Notes under the pieces: generated by a model | Database searches by the model: none | What the model was told of the DNA's origin: nothing | Seen by the model: only the letters and a program-made list of their open reading frames with translations | Assembly: GCF_007830495.1 (NCBI RefSeq) | Contig: NZ_VLKW01000004.1 | Span: forward strand, 186,001-250,000 | Length of the DNA: 64,000 bases | Origin: Pseudoduganella flava | GTDB lineage: Bacteria; Pseudomonadota; Gammaproteobacteria; Burkholderiales; Burkholderiaceae_D | Direction: 5' to 3' | Position numbers and translations under genes: made by a program | Part shown: in pieces, positions 8,810 to 17,596 of the stretch | How the letters are laid out: each line of letters starts with the position of its first letter | Numbering within the stretch: the first letter of the stretch is position 1

Positions 8810-10219
8810 TCAGTCGAACAGCGTGGCCAATTGCCCCAAGCTCTCGGGCATGTCGACCCGTTCCGTGATCCGTTGCTGCAGGAAGTGCTCGATGCGCTCG
8901 TGCAGCTTGATGGCCTGGTCCAGCGTCGGGTCGGTGCCCGGCGTGTAGGCGCCGACGGCGATCAGGTCGCGGCTGCGCTCGTAGCGCGAGAACAATTGCT
9001 TCAGGCGGCGGGCCTGGTTCTGGTGTTCGTGCGACGTGATCGAGTGCATCACCCGGCTGATCGACTGCTCGATGTCGATGGCGGGGTAGTGGCCGGCCTC
9101 GGCCAGGCGCCGGTTCAGCACGATGTGGCCGTCCAGGATCGCGCGCGCGGAATCGGCGATCGGGTCCTGCTGGTCGTCGCCTTCCGTCAGCACCGTGTAG
9201 AACGCCGTGATCGAGCCGCCGCCTTCCTCGCCGTTGCCCGAGCGTTCCACCAGCACCGGCAGCTTGGCGAACACGGACGGCGGATAGCCTTTGGTGGCGG
9301 GCGGTTCGCCGATGGCCAGCGCGATCTCGCGCTGTGCCATCGCGTAGCGCGTCAGCGAGTCCATGATCAAGAGCACGTTCTGGCCCTTGTCGCGGAAGTG
9401 CTCGGCAATGGCCGTCGAATAGGCGGCGCCCTGCATCCGCATCAGCGGCGGCGTGTCGGCCGGCGCGGCGACGACAACGGAGCGCGCCAGGCCTTCCTCG
9501 CCGAGGATGTGTTCGATGAACTCCTTGACTTCGCGGCCCCGTTCGCCGATCAGCCCGACGACGATGACGTCCGCCTCCGTGTAGCGCGCCATCATGCCGA
9601 GCAACACGGACTTGCCGACGCCGGAACCCGCGAACAGGCCCATCCGCTGGCCGCGGCCCACCGTCAGCATCGCATTGATGCAGCGTACACCCACGTCCAG
9701 CGTTTCGACGATCGGCGCCCGGCCCAGCGGGTTGGCGGGGCGCACGTTGATCGGTGCGGAATCGCTCGTGTGGATGGGGCCGAGCCCGTCCAGCGGCCGG
9801 CCGGCCGCATCGACGACGCGGCCCAGCAGCTCGATGCCGACCGGCAGCTGGCGCGCGCGGTCGCTGGTGCGGCGGCGCGGGTGCGTGACGGAGCCCGGCT
9901 TCGGGATCGATGGTTCGATGGGGAACACGCGCGTGCCCGGCACGATGCCTTCGACGTCGCTCTGCGGCATCAGAAACAGGCGGTCGCCCTCGAAGCCGAC
10001 CACTTCGGCCTCGACCTTGCCGCCCGCCGGCAGCGGCACCGTGCAGGCGGCCCCGACGGCCAGGCGCAGGCCGACCGCTTCCATCACGAGGCCGGCCACG
10101 CGCGTGACGCGGCCGGACACCTGCATCGGCTCCACGAAATCGAGCAACGTGGCGCAATCGTTCAGATACGAGCGCCAGCGTTGCGCATGCTGCTCCGGTC
10201 CCTGTACCTGGGTATCCAT
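8810..10219 (-). CDS. fliI: Flagellum-specific export ATPase FliI
   Basis: FliI is the type III export ATPase that unfolds or releases substrates for the export gate. The 469-residue product resembles F1 beta subunits: Walker A GSGVGKS at about residues 198-204, the catalytic GERGREV stretch, Walker [12 protein letters not shown] and the type III ATPase signature [18 protein letters not shown]. Length is normal. It begins six bases after the end of fliH, so the two are translated together and work as a FliH2-FliI unit. Confidence 0.97.
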   Translation of the reverse strand: MDTQVQGPEQHAQRWRSYLNDCATLLDFVEPMQVSGRVTRVAGLVMEAVGLRLAVGAACTVPLPAGGKVEAEVVGFEGDRLFLMPQSDVEGIVPGTRVFPIEPSIPKPGSVTHPRRRTSDRARQLPVGIELLGRVVDAAGRPLDGLGPIHTSDSAPINVRPANPLGRAPIVETLDVGVRCINAMLTVGRGQRMGLFAGSGVGKSVLLGMMARYTEADVIVVGLIGERGREVKEFIEHILGEEGLARSVVVAAPADTPPLMRMQGAAYSTAIAEHFRDKGQNVLLIMDSLTRYAMAQREIALAIGEPPATKGYPPSVFAKLPVLVERSGNGEEGGGSITAFYTVLTEGDDQQDPIADSARAILDGHIVLNRRLAEAGHYPAIDIEQSISRVMHSITSHEHQNQARRLKQLFSRYERSRDLIAVGAYTPGTDPTLDQAIKLHERIEHFLQQRITERVDMPESLGQLATLFD

Positions 10220-10225
10220 TCGGGC

Positions 10226-10978
10226 TTACTCCAGCCAGTCGAGGTTCTTGCCGACGGCATGCGCCAGCCGCGCCCAGCGCGCCTGCACCTGCGCATCGAT
10301 CTGGTTGCTCGGCGTATCGATCTTGCAGCCGCCCCGTTCGATCGACGCATCGTCGATGACGGACCAGCCGCCCTTGTCGAGCTCTTCGCCGATGGCGTTG
10401 CGCACGATCGCGGCATCCTCCGGATTGAGCATCAGCATCGCCGGCTTCTGCATCGACGGCAGGTAGGCGATCGCATCCTGCACGATCGGGATGATCAGTT
10501 CCGGGCGCGCCGGCAGCGCTTGCTTGAGCATGTTGCGGGCCAGGTGCAGCGCGAGGTCGAGCACGTCGTTCGCAACGAGCTGGTCCGCGCCACGCAGCGC
10601 CTCGGCGAAGTGGCCGGCCAGGTTGGCCAGCGGCGCCAGCGCGGCCTTCGTCGCTTCCTCGCCTTCGCGGATGGCTTCGTCCTCGCCGGCCCGGTGGCCC
10701 TGCTCGTAGCCTTCCTGGTAACCCTGCTGGCGGGCTTCCTCGCGGATCGCCGCGAGTTCCTCCTCGGTCGGATATTCCGGCGGGGGAGGGGTGTTCATCA
10801 TTGCTTCGTACTCGGCCTGGCGCGCCGCCGCCTCGGCAGCGGCCGCCGCTTCGGCCCGTGCGCGCTCCTCGGCTTCGGCCCGCTCGCGCGCCGCCAGGGT
10901 GCTGGGCCGCATGTCACCAAACGATTTCAGCTCCCAGCGCTGGAACGCCGGTTGCGCATCTTTCGGAAAATTCGCCAA
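10226..10978 (-). CDS. fliH: Flagellar assembly protein FliH, negative regulator of FliI
   Basis: FliH binds FliI and FliN and regulates the export ATPase. The 250-residue product has an Ala/Glu-rich helical middle (ERARAEAAAAAEAAARQAEY and GYQEGYEQGHRAGEDEA, with the GxxxG-like repeats typical of FliH) and a conserved C-terminal domain (WSVIDDASIERGGCKIDTPS). Translation probably starts at TTG with GAGAGG upstream; no better ATG is available near the conserved start. The upstream gap of 147 bases to fliG is unusually long for this operon and holds a palindromic element. Confidence 0.93.
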   Translation of the reverse strand: MANFPKDAQPAFQRWELKSFGDMRPSTLAARERAEAEERARAEAAAAAEAAARQAEYEAMMNTPPPPEYPTEEELAAIREEARQQGYQEGYEQGHRAGEDEAIREGEEATKAALAPLANLAGHFAEALRGADQLVANDVLDLALHLARNMLKQALPARPELIIPIVQDAIAYLPSMQKPAMLMLNPEDAAIVRNAIGEELDKGGWSVIDDASIERGGCKIDTPSNQIDAQVQARWARLAHAVGKNLDWLE

Positions 10979-11025
10979 GTCCTTACCTCTCTACCTATGC
11001 CTGAGCTGGTCTCAAAACAACACCA

Positions 11026-11066
11026 GGGACAGTCCCCGGTTGAAAAAAACAACAGGAGACTGTCCC
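11026..11066. repeat. REP-like palindrome A, between fliH and fliG
   Basis: An imperfect inverted repeat of 41 bases. The left arm begins GGGACAGTC and the right arm ends GACTGTCCC; pairing continues inward with two mismatches to a loop of seven A residues. The core GGGACAGTCCC is of the same kind as the palindromes at 37386, 45492, 47406 and 55557. It sits inside the fliF-R operon, so the hairpin would be present in the operon mRNA. Confidence 0.7.
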
Positions 11067-11125
11067 GGCGTGGCGTTTTGGTTGTTTTGCAACCTTGGGT
11101 AGTCCTTCCTGCTTTTGGATGATTG

Positions 11126-12124
11126 TTACACGAACGAGTCTTCGCCCTTGCCACCCAGGACGATCTGGCCTTCGTCGGCGAGGCGGCGCACGATCTGCAG
11201 GATCTGCTTCTGCTGCGTCTCCACCTCGGACAACCGCACCGGCCCTTTCGACTCCAGGTCCTCGCGCATCATCTCGCTGGCGCGGGCGGACATGTTCTTG
11301 AAGATCTTCTCGCGCAGCTCCTGCGACGCGCCCTTCAGCGCGATGATCAGCATCTCCGACTGCACTTCCCGCAGCAGCAGCTGGATGCCGCGGTCGTCGA
11401 TGTCGATCAGGTTGTCGAACACGAACATCTCGTCCATGATCTGCTGCGCCATGTCGTTGTCGTAGTTCTTGATGTTCTCCATGACGGAATTTTCCTGCTC
11501 GCCGCTCATGAAGTTCAGGATCTCGGCCGCGGCACGCACGCCGCCCAGGGTGGACTTCTTGATGTTCTCGTTACCCGAGAGCAGTTTGGTCAGCACGTCG
11601 TTCAGCTCGCGCAGCGCGGCCGGCTGCACGCCGTCCAGCGTTGCGATCCGCAGCACCACGTCGTTGCGCAGGCGGTCTGTGAAGTATCCCAGAATCTCGC
11701 AAGCCTGGTCGCGCTCCAGGTGCACGAGGATCGTCGCGATGATCTGCGGGTGTTCGTTTCGGATCAGCTCGGCGACGGACGGCGAGTCCATCCACTTCAG
11801 GCTTTCGATGCCGGACGCGTCCTTGCCGCCCAGGATGCGCGACAGCAGCACGGACGCCTTGTCGTCGCCCAGCGCCTTGGTCAGCACCTGGCGGATGTAC
11901 TCGTCCGAATCCAGGCCCACGGTGGAGGCGGCCGCTGTTTCGTCGCGGAAGTCGTCCAGCACGGAGACGACCTGCTCGTGCGGGATGCCCTTCATCGTGG
12001 CCATTGCCGCGCCCAGCTTCAGCACCTCGCGGGGGCCGAGGAACTTCATCACCTCGGCCGCCTCGGCCTCGCCCAGCGCCAGCATCAGGATCGCCGCTTT
12101 CTGCAGTCCGGTATTCTCAGTCAT
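11126..12124 (-). CDS. fliG: Flagellar motor switch protein FliG
   Basis: FliG is the rotor protein that interacts with the stator and couples torque to the MS and C rings. The 332-residue product carries the EHPQ motif (residues 124-127, EHPQIIATILVHLERD) of the middle domain and the C-terminal torque helix (MFVFDNLIDIDDRGIQLLLR) with conserved charged residues. Length is normal. The start ATG overlaps the end of fliF by eight bases, indicating translational coupling in the usual fliF-fliG pair. Confidence 0.97.
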   Translation of the reverse strand: MTENTGLQKAAILMLALGEAEAAEVMKFLGPREVLKLGAAMATMKGIPHEQVVSVLDDFRDETAAASTVGLDSDEYIRQVLTKALGDDKASVLLSRILGGKDASGIESLKWMDSPSVAELIRNEHPQIIATILVHLERDQACEILGYFTDRLRNDVVLRIATLDGVQPAALRELNDVLTKLLSGNENIKKSTLGGVRAAAEILNFMSGEQENSVMENIKNYDNDMAQQIMDEMFVFDNLIDIDDRGIQLLLREVQSEMLIIALKGASQELREKIFKNMSARASEMMREDLESKGPVRLSEVETQQKQILQIVRRLADEGQIVLGGKGEDSFV

Positions 12125-13835
12125 TGTTGCCTATCCATGCTTTGATCACGTTGGCGACGATCCGCGGATCCTCCGCAGCCAGTTTCTTCGCCAACGCGAG
12201 GTTGTCGCGGTACGTCCGCGCCGTTTTCTCGTCCAGTTCGGCCATCTGCTGCGCGAGCAGTTCCTCTTCCGTCGGGCCGGCCGGCTCCTCGACGATTTCC
12301 TCTTCGGGTTCAGGTTCCGGCGCATTGATCTCGTCGATTTTCTTGAACACGGGCCGCATCATCGGACGCACCACGCGCAGCACGATGTACAACAGGATCA
12401 GCGCCACGATCAGGAACTTCGCCAGTTCCTTCGCCATCGGCAGGTTGGCCGGATCGCGCCACCAGTCGAGCGCCGGCTCGGCCGGCTTGTCGATGCCGTC
12501 GAACGGCGCGTTCGCCACGCTGACGGAGTCGCCGCGGTCCTGGTTGTAGCCCATCGCTTCGCGCACCAGGCTGTTGATCTTGGCCATTTCCTCCGTCGTC
12601 AGCGGCTTCACGGTGACCTTGCCGTTCGCATCGACGATGCGCCGGTAGTTGACCACAACGCCGACCGTCATGCGCTTCAGGCCGGCGATGGCCTTCTGCT
12701 CGTAGCGCACGGTCTTGTCGACTTCGTAGTTGGTCGTCGATTCCTTGTGGCCCGGCTGGCCGGCCGTGCCCGTGCCGGCGGGCACGGTGCCCGGCGGCGG
12801 CGCTTCGCCCGGTGGCGTCGTCGCCAGCGGTGCGGTGGCCGTGCCGGGCGGCTGGTTCGACAGGGCGCCCGGCACGCCATTCGGATTGCCGTTAGCATTG
12901 CCGACCGTCTCGCTGCTTTGCTGGCTGCGGATCGCCGACGGGGCAGGGGACGAGTTCGGCTTGTACGATTCGGCGGCCTGTTCGACGGCGGAGAAGTCGA
13001 CGTCGGCCACCGCTTCGGCGCGCACATTGCCTTCGCCGACGATCGGCTTGACGATGTTCTCGACCTGCTTGATGACCTGGTTCTGCAACTCCTGCACATA
13101 CTTCAGCTGGGTCGCATCGAGGCTCTTGATCGCCGTCTTGCTGTCCTTGTTCTGGTCCGACAGCAGGTTGCCTTGCTGGTCGACGACGGTGACGTTGGCC
13201 GGCATCAGCTCCGGCACGGACGATGCCACCAGGTGCACGATCGCGCTGACCTGGCCCGGATCGATCGCGCGGTTCGGGTGCAGGGTCAGCACGACGGACG
13301 CCGTCGGCTTCTGCTGCTCGCGCACGAACACGGAAGGCTTCGGCATCGCCAGGTGCACGCGCGCGCTCTGCACGCTGCCGAGCGACTCGATCGACTTGGC
13401 CAGTTCGCCTTCCAGCGCGCGCTGGTAATTGACCTGTTCGAGGAACTGGGAAATGCCCAGCTTCTGGTTTTCCATCAGCTCGAAGCCGACGTTGCCGCCT
13501 TTCGGCAGCCCCTGCGATGCGAGACGCAGCCGCACGGTATGGACTTGCTCTTCCGGAATCAGGATCGCATTGCCGCCTTCGGAAAACTTGTACGGCACCT
13601 GCATCTGGTCCAGCGCGGCCGTGATGGCGCCGCCGTCGCGGTCCGAAAAGTTCGAGAACAGCACCTTGTACGACGGCTGCTTCTGCCACAGCCAGACGAT
13701 CAAGATCAGCGCCAGGATGCCGGCCACGGCGGCGCCACGCACGATGTTCTTGCCCATCGGCGTCTTATAAAACGGAACTTTTTCCTCCGCCCCGGCGGGG
13801 GCGTCGATCTCGAGTTGTTCGGCGGCAGCTGCCAT
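12117..13835 (-). CDS. fliF: Flagellar MS-ring protein FliF
   Basis: FliF forms the membrane MS ring, the base on which the basal body is built. From the ATG at 13835 the product is 572 residues, matching the usual 550-570. A GTG start at 13955 would add 40 non-conserved residues and is less likely, though the ribosome site at 13835 is weak (GGAA 9-12 bases upstream). Features are an N-terminal membrane helix (IVRGAAVAGILALILIVWLW), the ring-building domain with FSNFSDRDGGAITAALDQMQ, and a C-terminal helix (KFLIVALILLYIVLRVV). An acidic tail (EEIVEEPAGPTEEELL) precedes the FliG-binding end. It is the first gene of the leftward operon; its promoter should lie in 13836-14078. Confidence 0.95.
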   Translation of the reverse strand: MAAAAEQLEIDAPAGAEEKVPFYKTPMGKNIVRGAAVAGILALILIVWLWQKQPSYKVLFSNFSDRDGGAITAALDQMQVPYKFSEGGNAILIPEEQVHTVRLRLASQGLPKGGNVGFELMENQKLGISQFLEQVNYQRALEGELAKSIESLGSVQSARVHLAMPKPSVFVREQQKPTASVVLTLHPNRAIDPGQVSAIVHLVASSVPELMPANVTVVDQQGNLLSDQNKDSKTAIKSLDATQLKYVQELQNQVIKQVENIVKPIVGEGNVRAEAVADVDFSAVEQAAESYKPNSSPAPSAIRSQQSSETVGNANGNPNGVPGALSNQPPGTATAPLATTPPGEAPPPGTVPAGTGTAGQPGHKESTTNYEVDKTVRYEQKAIAGLKRMTVGVVVNYRRIVDANGKVTVKPLTTEEMAKINSLVREAMGYNQDRGDSVSVANAPFDGIDKPAEPALDWWRDPANLPMAKELAKFLIVALILLYIVLRVVRPMMRPVFKKIDEINAPEPEPEEEIVEEPAGPTEEELLAQQMAELDEKTARTYRDNLALAKKLAAEDPRIVANVIKAWIGNND

Positions 13836-14078
13836 GGGTGATTTTCCGGGAACGTTAATGTCGTCCGTCACATTATCGAGTTGCGGCGCGTCATTCGATC
13901 CCTTGAATAGAAGCGCCTTTCCGGGCCTGCTCGAAGCTGCCGCTGGCGCCCGCACTGGTATTCTGCAAGGGTGACAAAAGGAACCGGCACCACGACCGGC
14001 TCCAGATGACTATTGTAGCGCGGCAAGGGCATGTTCCCTTCAGATCTGTTCCGCTACAGCAACAGAATGGAGTAAACG

Positions 14079-14420
14079 ATGCGAACAGGCGGTATCGACA
14101 GCAGCCAGATCCAGGCGATGATCGCCCAGCTGCGGGCGGCGGCGACGCGCCCGGAAGCGGCGGTGCCGGCGATCCAGACGGAGCAGCCGGCCGCGAAGGT
14201 CGATTTCTCGAACGCGCTGAAGGGCGCGCTCGATTCGGTGGCGGAAAGCCAGAACAAGGCCGAAGCGCTGTCCAAGCGCTTCCAGATGGGCGACGACTCG
14301 GTGAACCTTTCGGACGTGATGATCTCGATGCAGAAAGCCAGCATCAACTTCCAGGCCACCGTGCAGGTGCGGAACAAGCTGGTGCAGGCTTATTCGGACA
14401 TCATGAATATGCAGGTGTAA
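14079..14420 (+). CDS. fliE: Flagellar hook-basal body complex protein FliE
   Basis: FliE is a small rod-base protein connecting the MS ring to the rod. The 113-residue product begins MRTGGIDSSQIQAMIAQL and ends with the conserved family tail (NLSDVMISMQKASINFQATV...NKLVQAYSDIMNMQV). The ATG has a strong ribosome site (GGAGTAAACG). It is transcribed away from fliF with about 240 bases between the starts, an arrangement common in beta- and gammaproteobacteria where a shared control region serves both. Two GC-rich hairpins follow its stop. Confidence 0.97.
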   Translation: MRTGGIDSSQIQAMIAQLRAAATRPEAAVPAIQTEQPAAKVDFSNALKGALDSVAESQNKAEALSKRFQMGDDSVNLSDVMISMQKASINFQATVQVRNKLVQAYSDIMNMQV

Positions 14421-14439
14421 GGGGCTCGCCTGTCCCAGC

Positions 14440-14490
14440 CGCGGCCCTGCATGGCCGCGTCGTTCGGCAGGCGCGGAGCAGTGCTCCGCG
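14440..14490. terminator. Two GC-rich hairpins between convergent fliE and ycgR
   Basis: Two perfect stems follow one another: CGCGGCC/GGCCGCG (14440-14459, 6-base loop) and CGCGGAGC/GCTCCGCG (14472-14490, 3-base loop). They lie between convergent genes. Neither is followed by a T run, so any terminator role is by position only. Confidence 0.4.
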
Positions 14491-14501
14491 AAACCCCTAC
14501 C

Positions 14502-15263
14502 TCACCCTAATCCCGCAATCCGCGCATTCCGCTCCCGCTCCAGCTTCGTGATGTAGCGCTGCACGGCGGCGGCCGAGCCGCGGCCCATGTCGATGAACTG
14601 GCAGCCCAGCCGGCGGTTGGTCTTGTCGTTCAACATGGTCAGGTCGTGCGAGTTGCGGATTTGCAGGCCCGTCGTCACGTTGCCCAGGTCGGGCAGCTCG
14701 ATCCGGCATTCCGGGTAGTTCCTGCCGATCGTGTCGCCCAGCACGAAGTGGTTGTCGATGATCGCGATGCCGCCGACGCTGATGTCGGCCAGCGGGAACA
14801 CCGCGACGCCGTCGCCCAGTTCGGGCGGCAGCGGGATCGTCACACGCACGGGGTTCGTCAGCGGCGTCTGCATCCTGTAGAACTCGCGCCGCTGCAGGCG
14901 GATCACGCTGGCGGGCACGCGCATTTTCAGCGCCGGCTGACCCTGGTGCAGCGCCGGCTGCACCCGGTCCGCGGAGAAGAAGATGCGGATCTTGTCCAGC
15001 GACGTTTCAAACGACAGCGTAGCGCCGGCCAGCAGCCGCTGCACCTGTTCCTGATCCACAGGGCGGTCCAGCAGAACCGTGTCGGTGTCGCCGTCGACAT
15101 CGAGGATAGCCGTGACCGCTACGGCGGCGCCGTCTTGCACGGCCATGCGGACGAGCTGTTTCTGGTCGGAGATATTGCGCAGCAGCGCAAGGACTTCACG
15201 GCGCGATCCCACCTCGTAATCGTGCCAGTTTTCCGCGTCCGCGTTGGAGATGAAGGGTTGCAT
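14502..15263 (-). CDS. ycgR: YcgR-type flagellar brake protein with PilZ domain
   Basis: This family binds c-di-GMP and slows the flagellar motor by contacting the switch or stator. The 253-residue product has an N-terminal YcgR domain (about 1-115) and a C-terminal PilZ domain with both c-di-GMP motifs intact: the arginine motif QRREFYR (about residues 124-130) and DISVGG (160-165). The start overlaps the preceding gene's stop by one base. Its presence beside flagellar late genes, with a GGEEF protein about 18 kb away, suggests c-di-GMP control of swimming. The partner cyclase is not proved. Confidence 0.88.
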   Translation of the reverse strand: MQPFISNADAENWHDYEVGSRREVLALLRNISDQKQLVRMAVQDGAAVAVTAILDVDGDTDTVLLDRPVDQEQVQRLLAGATLSFETSLDKIRIFFSADRVQPALHQGQPALKMRVPASVIRLQRREFYRMQTPLTNPVRVTIPLPPELGDGVAVFPLADISVGGIAIIDNHFVLGDTIGRNYPECRIELPDLGNVTTGLQIRNSHDLTMLNDKTNRRLGCQFIDMGRGSAAAVQRYITKLERERNARIAGLG

Positions 15264-15625
15264 CAGGGTTCGTCGCTTGAGGTGGTAGAGGTGGTGATGA
15301 GGTTGGCGGTGTCGGGCGGCGGCGGAGGCGCCTCTCCCGACTTTTTCGCCGATTCAATATGATAAAGCCAGGCCAACAGTTCGGCAATGACACGGTAGAG
15401 TGTGGGCGGGATCTGCCGGTCCAGGTCGATGTCCATCAGCAGCGACACCAGCTCCTTCGACTCGTGCACGTAGACGCCTGCCTCGGCCGCGACGGCGATG
15501 ATCTGCTCGGCCACCAGGCCGCGCCCCTTGGCGACGACCTTCGGCGCCCCTGAGCCGTTCTTGTAGGCGAGGGCGACGGCGCTTTGCGGCGGCCGCTTCG
15601 GCAAGTCGTCACGCTGCATCGCCAC
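15263..15625 (-). CDS. FlhB C-terminal domain homologue (FhlB-like)
   Basis: The 120-residue product resembles only the cytoplasmic C-terminal domain of FlhB, the substrate-switch protein: AYKNGSGAPKVVAKGRG, then LVAEQIIAVAAEAGVYVHES and IPPTLYRVIAELLAWLYHIE. It has no membrane helices and no NPTH autocleavage site. Such free FlhB-tail proteins (FhlB, FlhX and YlqH-like) occur near second FliK-like genes and can partly substitute for the FlhB tail in some bacteria; here that role is inferred. It overlaps the FliK-like gene upstream by 17 bases and ycgR downstream by one base. A Pro/Thr/Ser-rich tail follows the conserved part. Confidence 0.85.
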   Translation of the reverse strand: MAMQRDDLPKRPPQSAVALAYKNGSGAPKVVAKGRGLVAEQIIAVAAEAGVYVHESKELVSLLMDIDLDRQIPPTLYRVIAELLAWLYHIESAKKSGEAPPPPPDTANLITTSTTSSDEP

Positions 15626-16769
15626 CCTCGGCCGCCGGCGGTACCTGGGCCGCGATCGACAGCGACGACAGCGGCGCGCCCGCCGCGTCCAGCGCCTGTT
15701 GCAGCGCGCCGGACCAGGCCCGCAGCGTCTCGGCCGTCTCGTCCGTGTCAGACTGCATCGTCACGTGCACCTGGTCGCCGACCAGCGTGACGCTGGCCGC
15801 CACCTTGCCCAGCAGCGGAAACGCGAAGCGCACGCCGCTGCGCCAGACGGGCTTGTCCTCGCCCTCGTCGCGGCCGCCACGGGAGCGGCCTTCGTTCTCC
15901 TCGCGCTCGACGTCCCATTGCATCTTCTGGCCGGGCCATGCCTCGCCATGCCACTGCACCTTGCCCTGTTCCTGCGTGTGCAGCTGCAGGTTGACCATCT
16001 GCGCGGCCGACAGGTCAGGCCCGCCCAGCAGCCGGCCGAGCGGATCGGACTGGCCCTGGGTTGCCGGCATGCGCTGCATCTGCGGCTCGCGCGCCAGGTC
16101 CTGCAGGCTGCGCTTGCCTTCGGCCCATTCGGCCACGTGCGATTCGTAGAACAGGCCCGATTCGCCCAGCACGTTCTTCAGTGCCTGGCCGAGCCGTTCC
16201 GGTTCCGGCGCGCCGGCCGCCAGGAGCGGGCTCTTGCCTTGGATGATCACGGGCGCGCCGGGCGCGGAGTACGCCTGCGTCAGCGCGCTAGCGATCGCCC
16301 GCGCGGCCGGGCTCAGCGTGGCCTGGGCGGACTTGTTATCGAGGGTGGGGAGTTGGTCGGCGGGGACCAGCGGCGCCTTGTTCAGCAGCACGGCCGCGGC
16401 ACTCATCGGCCGGGCCTGGGTGCCCTGGCTGGCCGCCGCGCCGGCCTCGCCGGGCGCCGTGTAGACGACCGCGGGCTGGGCCTGTTCGGTGCCGACCTGC
16501 AGCAGGGGCCGCGGCTGCGCAGCGACGACGTTCATCGGCACCGTCGTGCCGACCGCCGCGCCTTCGGGCAGCATCATGCGTGCATTGGTATCCGCCACGC
16601 GGACGAGGAAGCTGCCATCGGACATCTTGGCCAGCACCTCGCCCTGTACGGACTGGCCCACCAGCGGCTGCAATGCGCGCTGGAACGCGGCCTGGCGCGG
16701 GTCGGCGGCCGCTTGCCCGGCACCCGGCCCCAGCGGCCGCAGCCCGGGCGTATCGAGCCGCATCTGCAC
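15609..16769 (-). CDS. Second FliK-like (Flg_hook domain) protein
   Basis: This is a 386-residue protein with a variable, Ala/Gln/Pro-rich first half and a C-terminal domain resembling the FliK hook domain (FAFPLLGKVAASVTLVGDQV and HVTMQSDTDETAETLRAWSG). A conserved-looking N-terminal beta stretch (SVQGEVLAKMSDGSFLVRVA) is also present. It is distinct from the canonical FliK at 7055-8302. Directly overlapping the FlhB-tail homologue, it forms a FliK/FlhB-like pair, which suggests an accessory role in export specificity switching. Function is not established; identification rests on the C-terminal pattern and context. Confidence 0.72.
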   Translation of the reverse strand: MQMRLDTPGLRPLGPGAGQAAADPRQAAFQRALQPLVGQSVQGEVLAKMSDGSFLVRVADTNARMMLPEGAAVGTTVPMNVVAAQPRPLLQVGTEQAQPAVVYTAPGEAGAAASQGTQARPMSAAAVLLNKAPLVPADQLPTLDNKSAQATLSPAARAIASALTQAYSAPGAPVIIQGKSPLLAAGAPEPERLGQALKNVLGESGLFYESHVAEWAEGKRSLQDLAREPQMQRMPATQGQSDPLGRLLGGPDLSAAQMVNLQLHTQEQGKVQWHGEAWPGQKMQWDVEREENEGRSRGGRDEGEDKPVWRSGVRFAFPLLGKVAASVTLVGDQVHVTMQSDTDETAETLRAWSGALQQALDAAGAPLSSLSIAAQVPPAAEGGDAA

Positions 16770-16780
16770 GGCTTACCGGC

Positions 16781-17113
16781 TCACACGCCGCCGTAGGCGT
16801 TGACGAGGCGGCGCTCGGTGCCGGTGCTGTTGATCAGCTTGGCCAGTTGCGCCATCCACGGTGTGATCAGGTCGCGCACCTTGCGGTCGTCGTCCAGCAT
16901 CTGCTTGATCAGCGATGCCTTGCGCGCGCGCTGCTCGCCCTCGAGCCGCACCGTGCCTTCGGTGGCCTTCAGCACGGCCACGTGCGCCGTCACTTCCAGT
17001 TCCAGCGCCTGCAACTGCTCCCAGTCGGAAGCATTGGCGGCCGCGACCATCTTGCTGGTCAGCTCGCCCATCGTCGCATACACGGACAGCACGTCATGAT
17101 TCGTCATCGTCAT
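16781..17113 (-). CDS. fliT: Flagellar protein FliT (FliD chaperone)
   Basis: FliT is the export chaperone for the cap protein FliD, and in enterics also an anti-FlhDC factor. The 110-residue product is helical, begins MTMTNHDVLSVYATMGELTS and has the conserved WEQLQALE segment. The sequence family is weakly conserved, so the call leans on size and on its position three bases after fliS in the fliD-fliS-fliT order. Confidence 0.85.
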   Translation of the reverse strand: MTMTNHDVLSVYATMGELTSKMVAAANASDWEQLQALELEVTAHVAVLKATEGTVRLEGEQRARKASLIKQMLDDDRKVRDLITPWMAQLAKLINSTGTERRLVNAYGGV

Positions 17114-17116
17114 CTT

Positions 17117-17575
17117 TTATACACTCGCCAGGACGGGGGATTGTTTCTGGTTCGCCAGCGGAGCACCGCCGCCCGCGGGCTGCGCGTCGTCGCCGATCTG
17201 TTTCCACGTATCGCGCAGGTCGGTCAACAGGCCGCGCACCTCGTCCAGGATGTCGACCTGGTTTTGCAGGTTGGCAGTCAGCAGCCGCGCGCTCATGTAC
17301 TCGTACAGCGCATCGAGGTTTTTCGCGATCTCGCCGCCGACTTCCTTGTCCAGGCTGGCGCGCAGGCCGTTGTCGATGATCTGGATCGCATGCGAGATGG
17401 CCTTGCCTTTGCCTTCGATATTGCCGGCCTTCATGTGGTTCGCCGCATTGATCAGCGCGACGATCGCGCCGTCGTACAGCATCACGATCAGCTTGTGCGG
17501 CGACGCCGCCGCGATGCCCGTTTCCAGGCCGACCTTGGCGTAGGCGTTGACGCCGCGTTGGGGGCTTCCGAACAT
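17117..17575 (-). CDS. fliS: Flagellin export chaperone FliS
   Basis: FliS binds the C-terminus of flagellin in the cytoplasm and prevents premature polymerisation. The 152-residue product carries family sequences: GVNAYAKVGLETGIAAASPH, KLIVMLYDGAIVALINAANH, ISHAIQIIDNGLRASLDKEV and LDALYEYMSARLLTANLQNQ. It is a little longer than the ~130 norm because of a Gly/Pro-rich C-terminal tail. It lies 21 bases after fliD. Confidence 0.95.
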   Translation of the reverse strand: MFGSPQRGVNAYAKVGLETGIAAASPHKLIVMLYDGAIVALINAANHMKAGNIEGKGKAISHAIQIIDNGLRASLDKEVGGEIAKNLDALYEYMSARLLTANLQNQVDILDEVRGLLTDLRDTWKQIGDDAQPAGGGAPLANQKQSPVLASV

Positions 17576-17596
17576 GGTGGTTCTCCTTGTGTTGCT

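Noticed and set aside
8654..11122. An 822-codon open frame opposite fliJ-fliI-fliH
   Set aside because: It is antisense to three well-recognised flagellar genes and shows only the composition bias of GC-rich antisense frames.
13836..13955. N-terminal extension of FliF from a GTG at 13955
   Set aside because: The 40 additional residues are not like the family and the product would exceed the normal length; the ATG at 13835 gives the usual start.
13956..14078. Possible sigma-54 promoter (GGCAC...GGC) between fliF and fliE
   Set aside because: The spacing between the GG and GC elements is off by one base or more in each candidate, on both strands, and the second element lacks the TTGC core.
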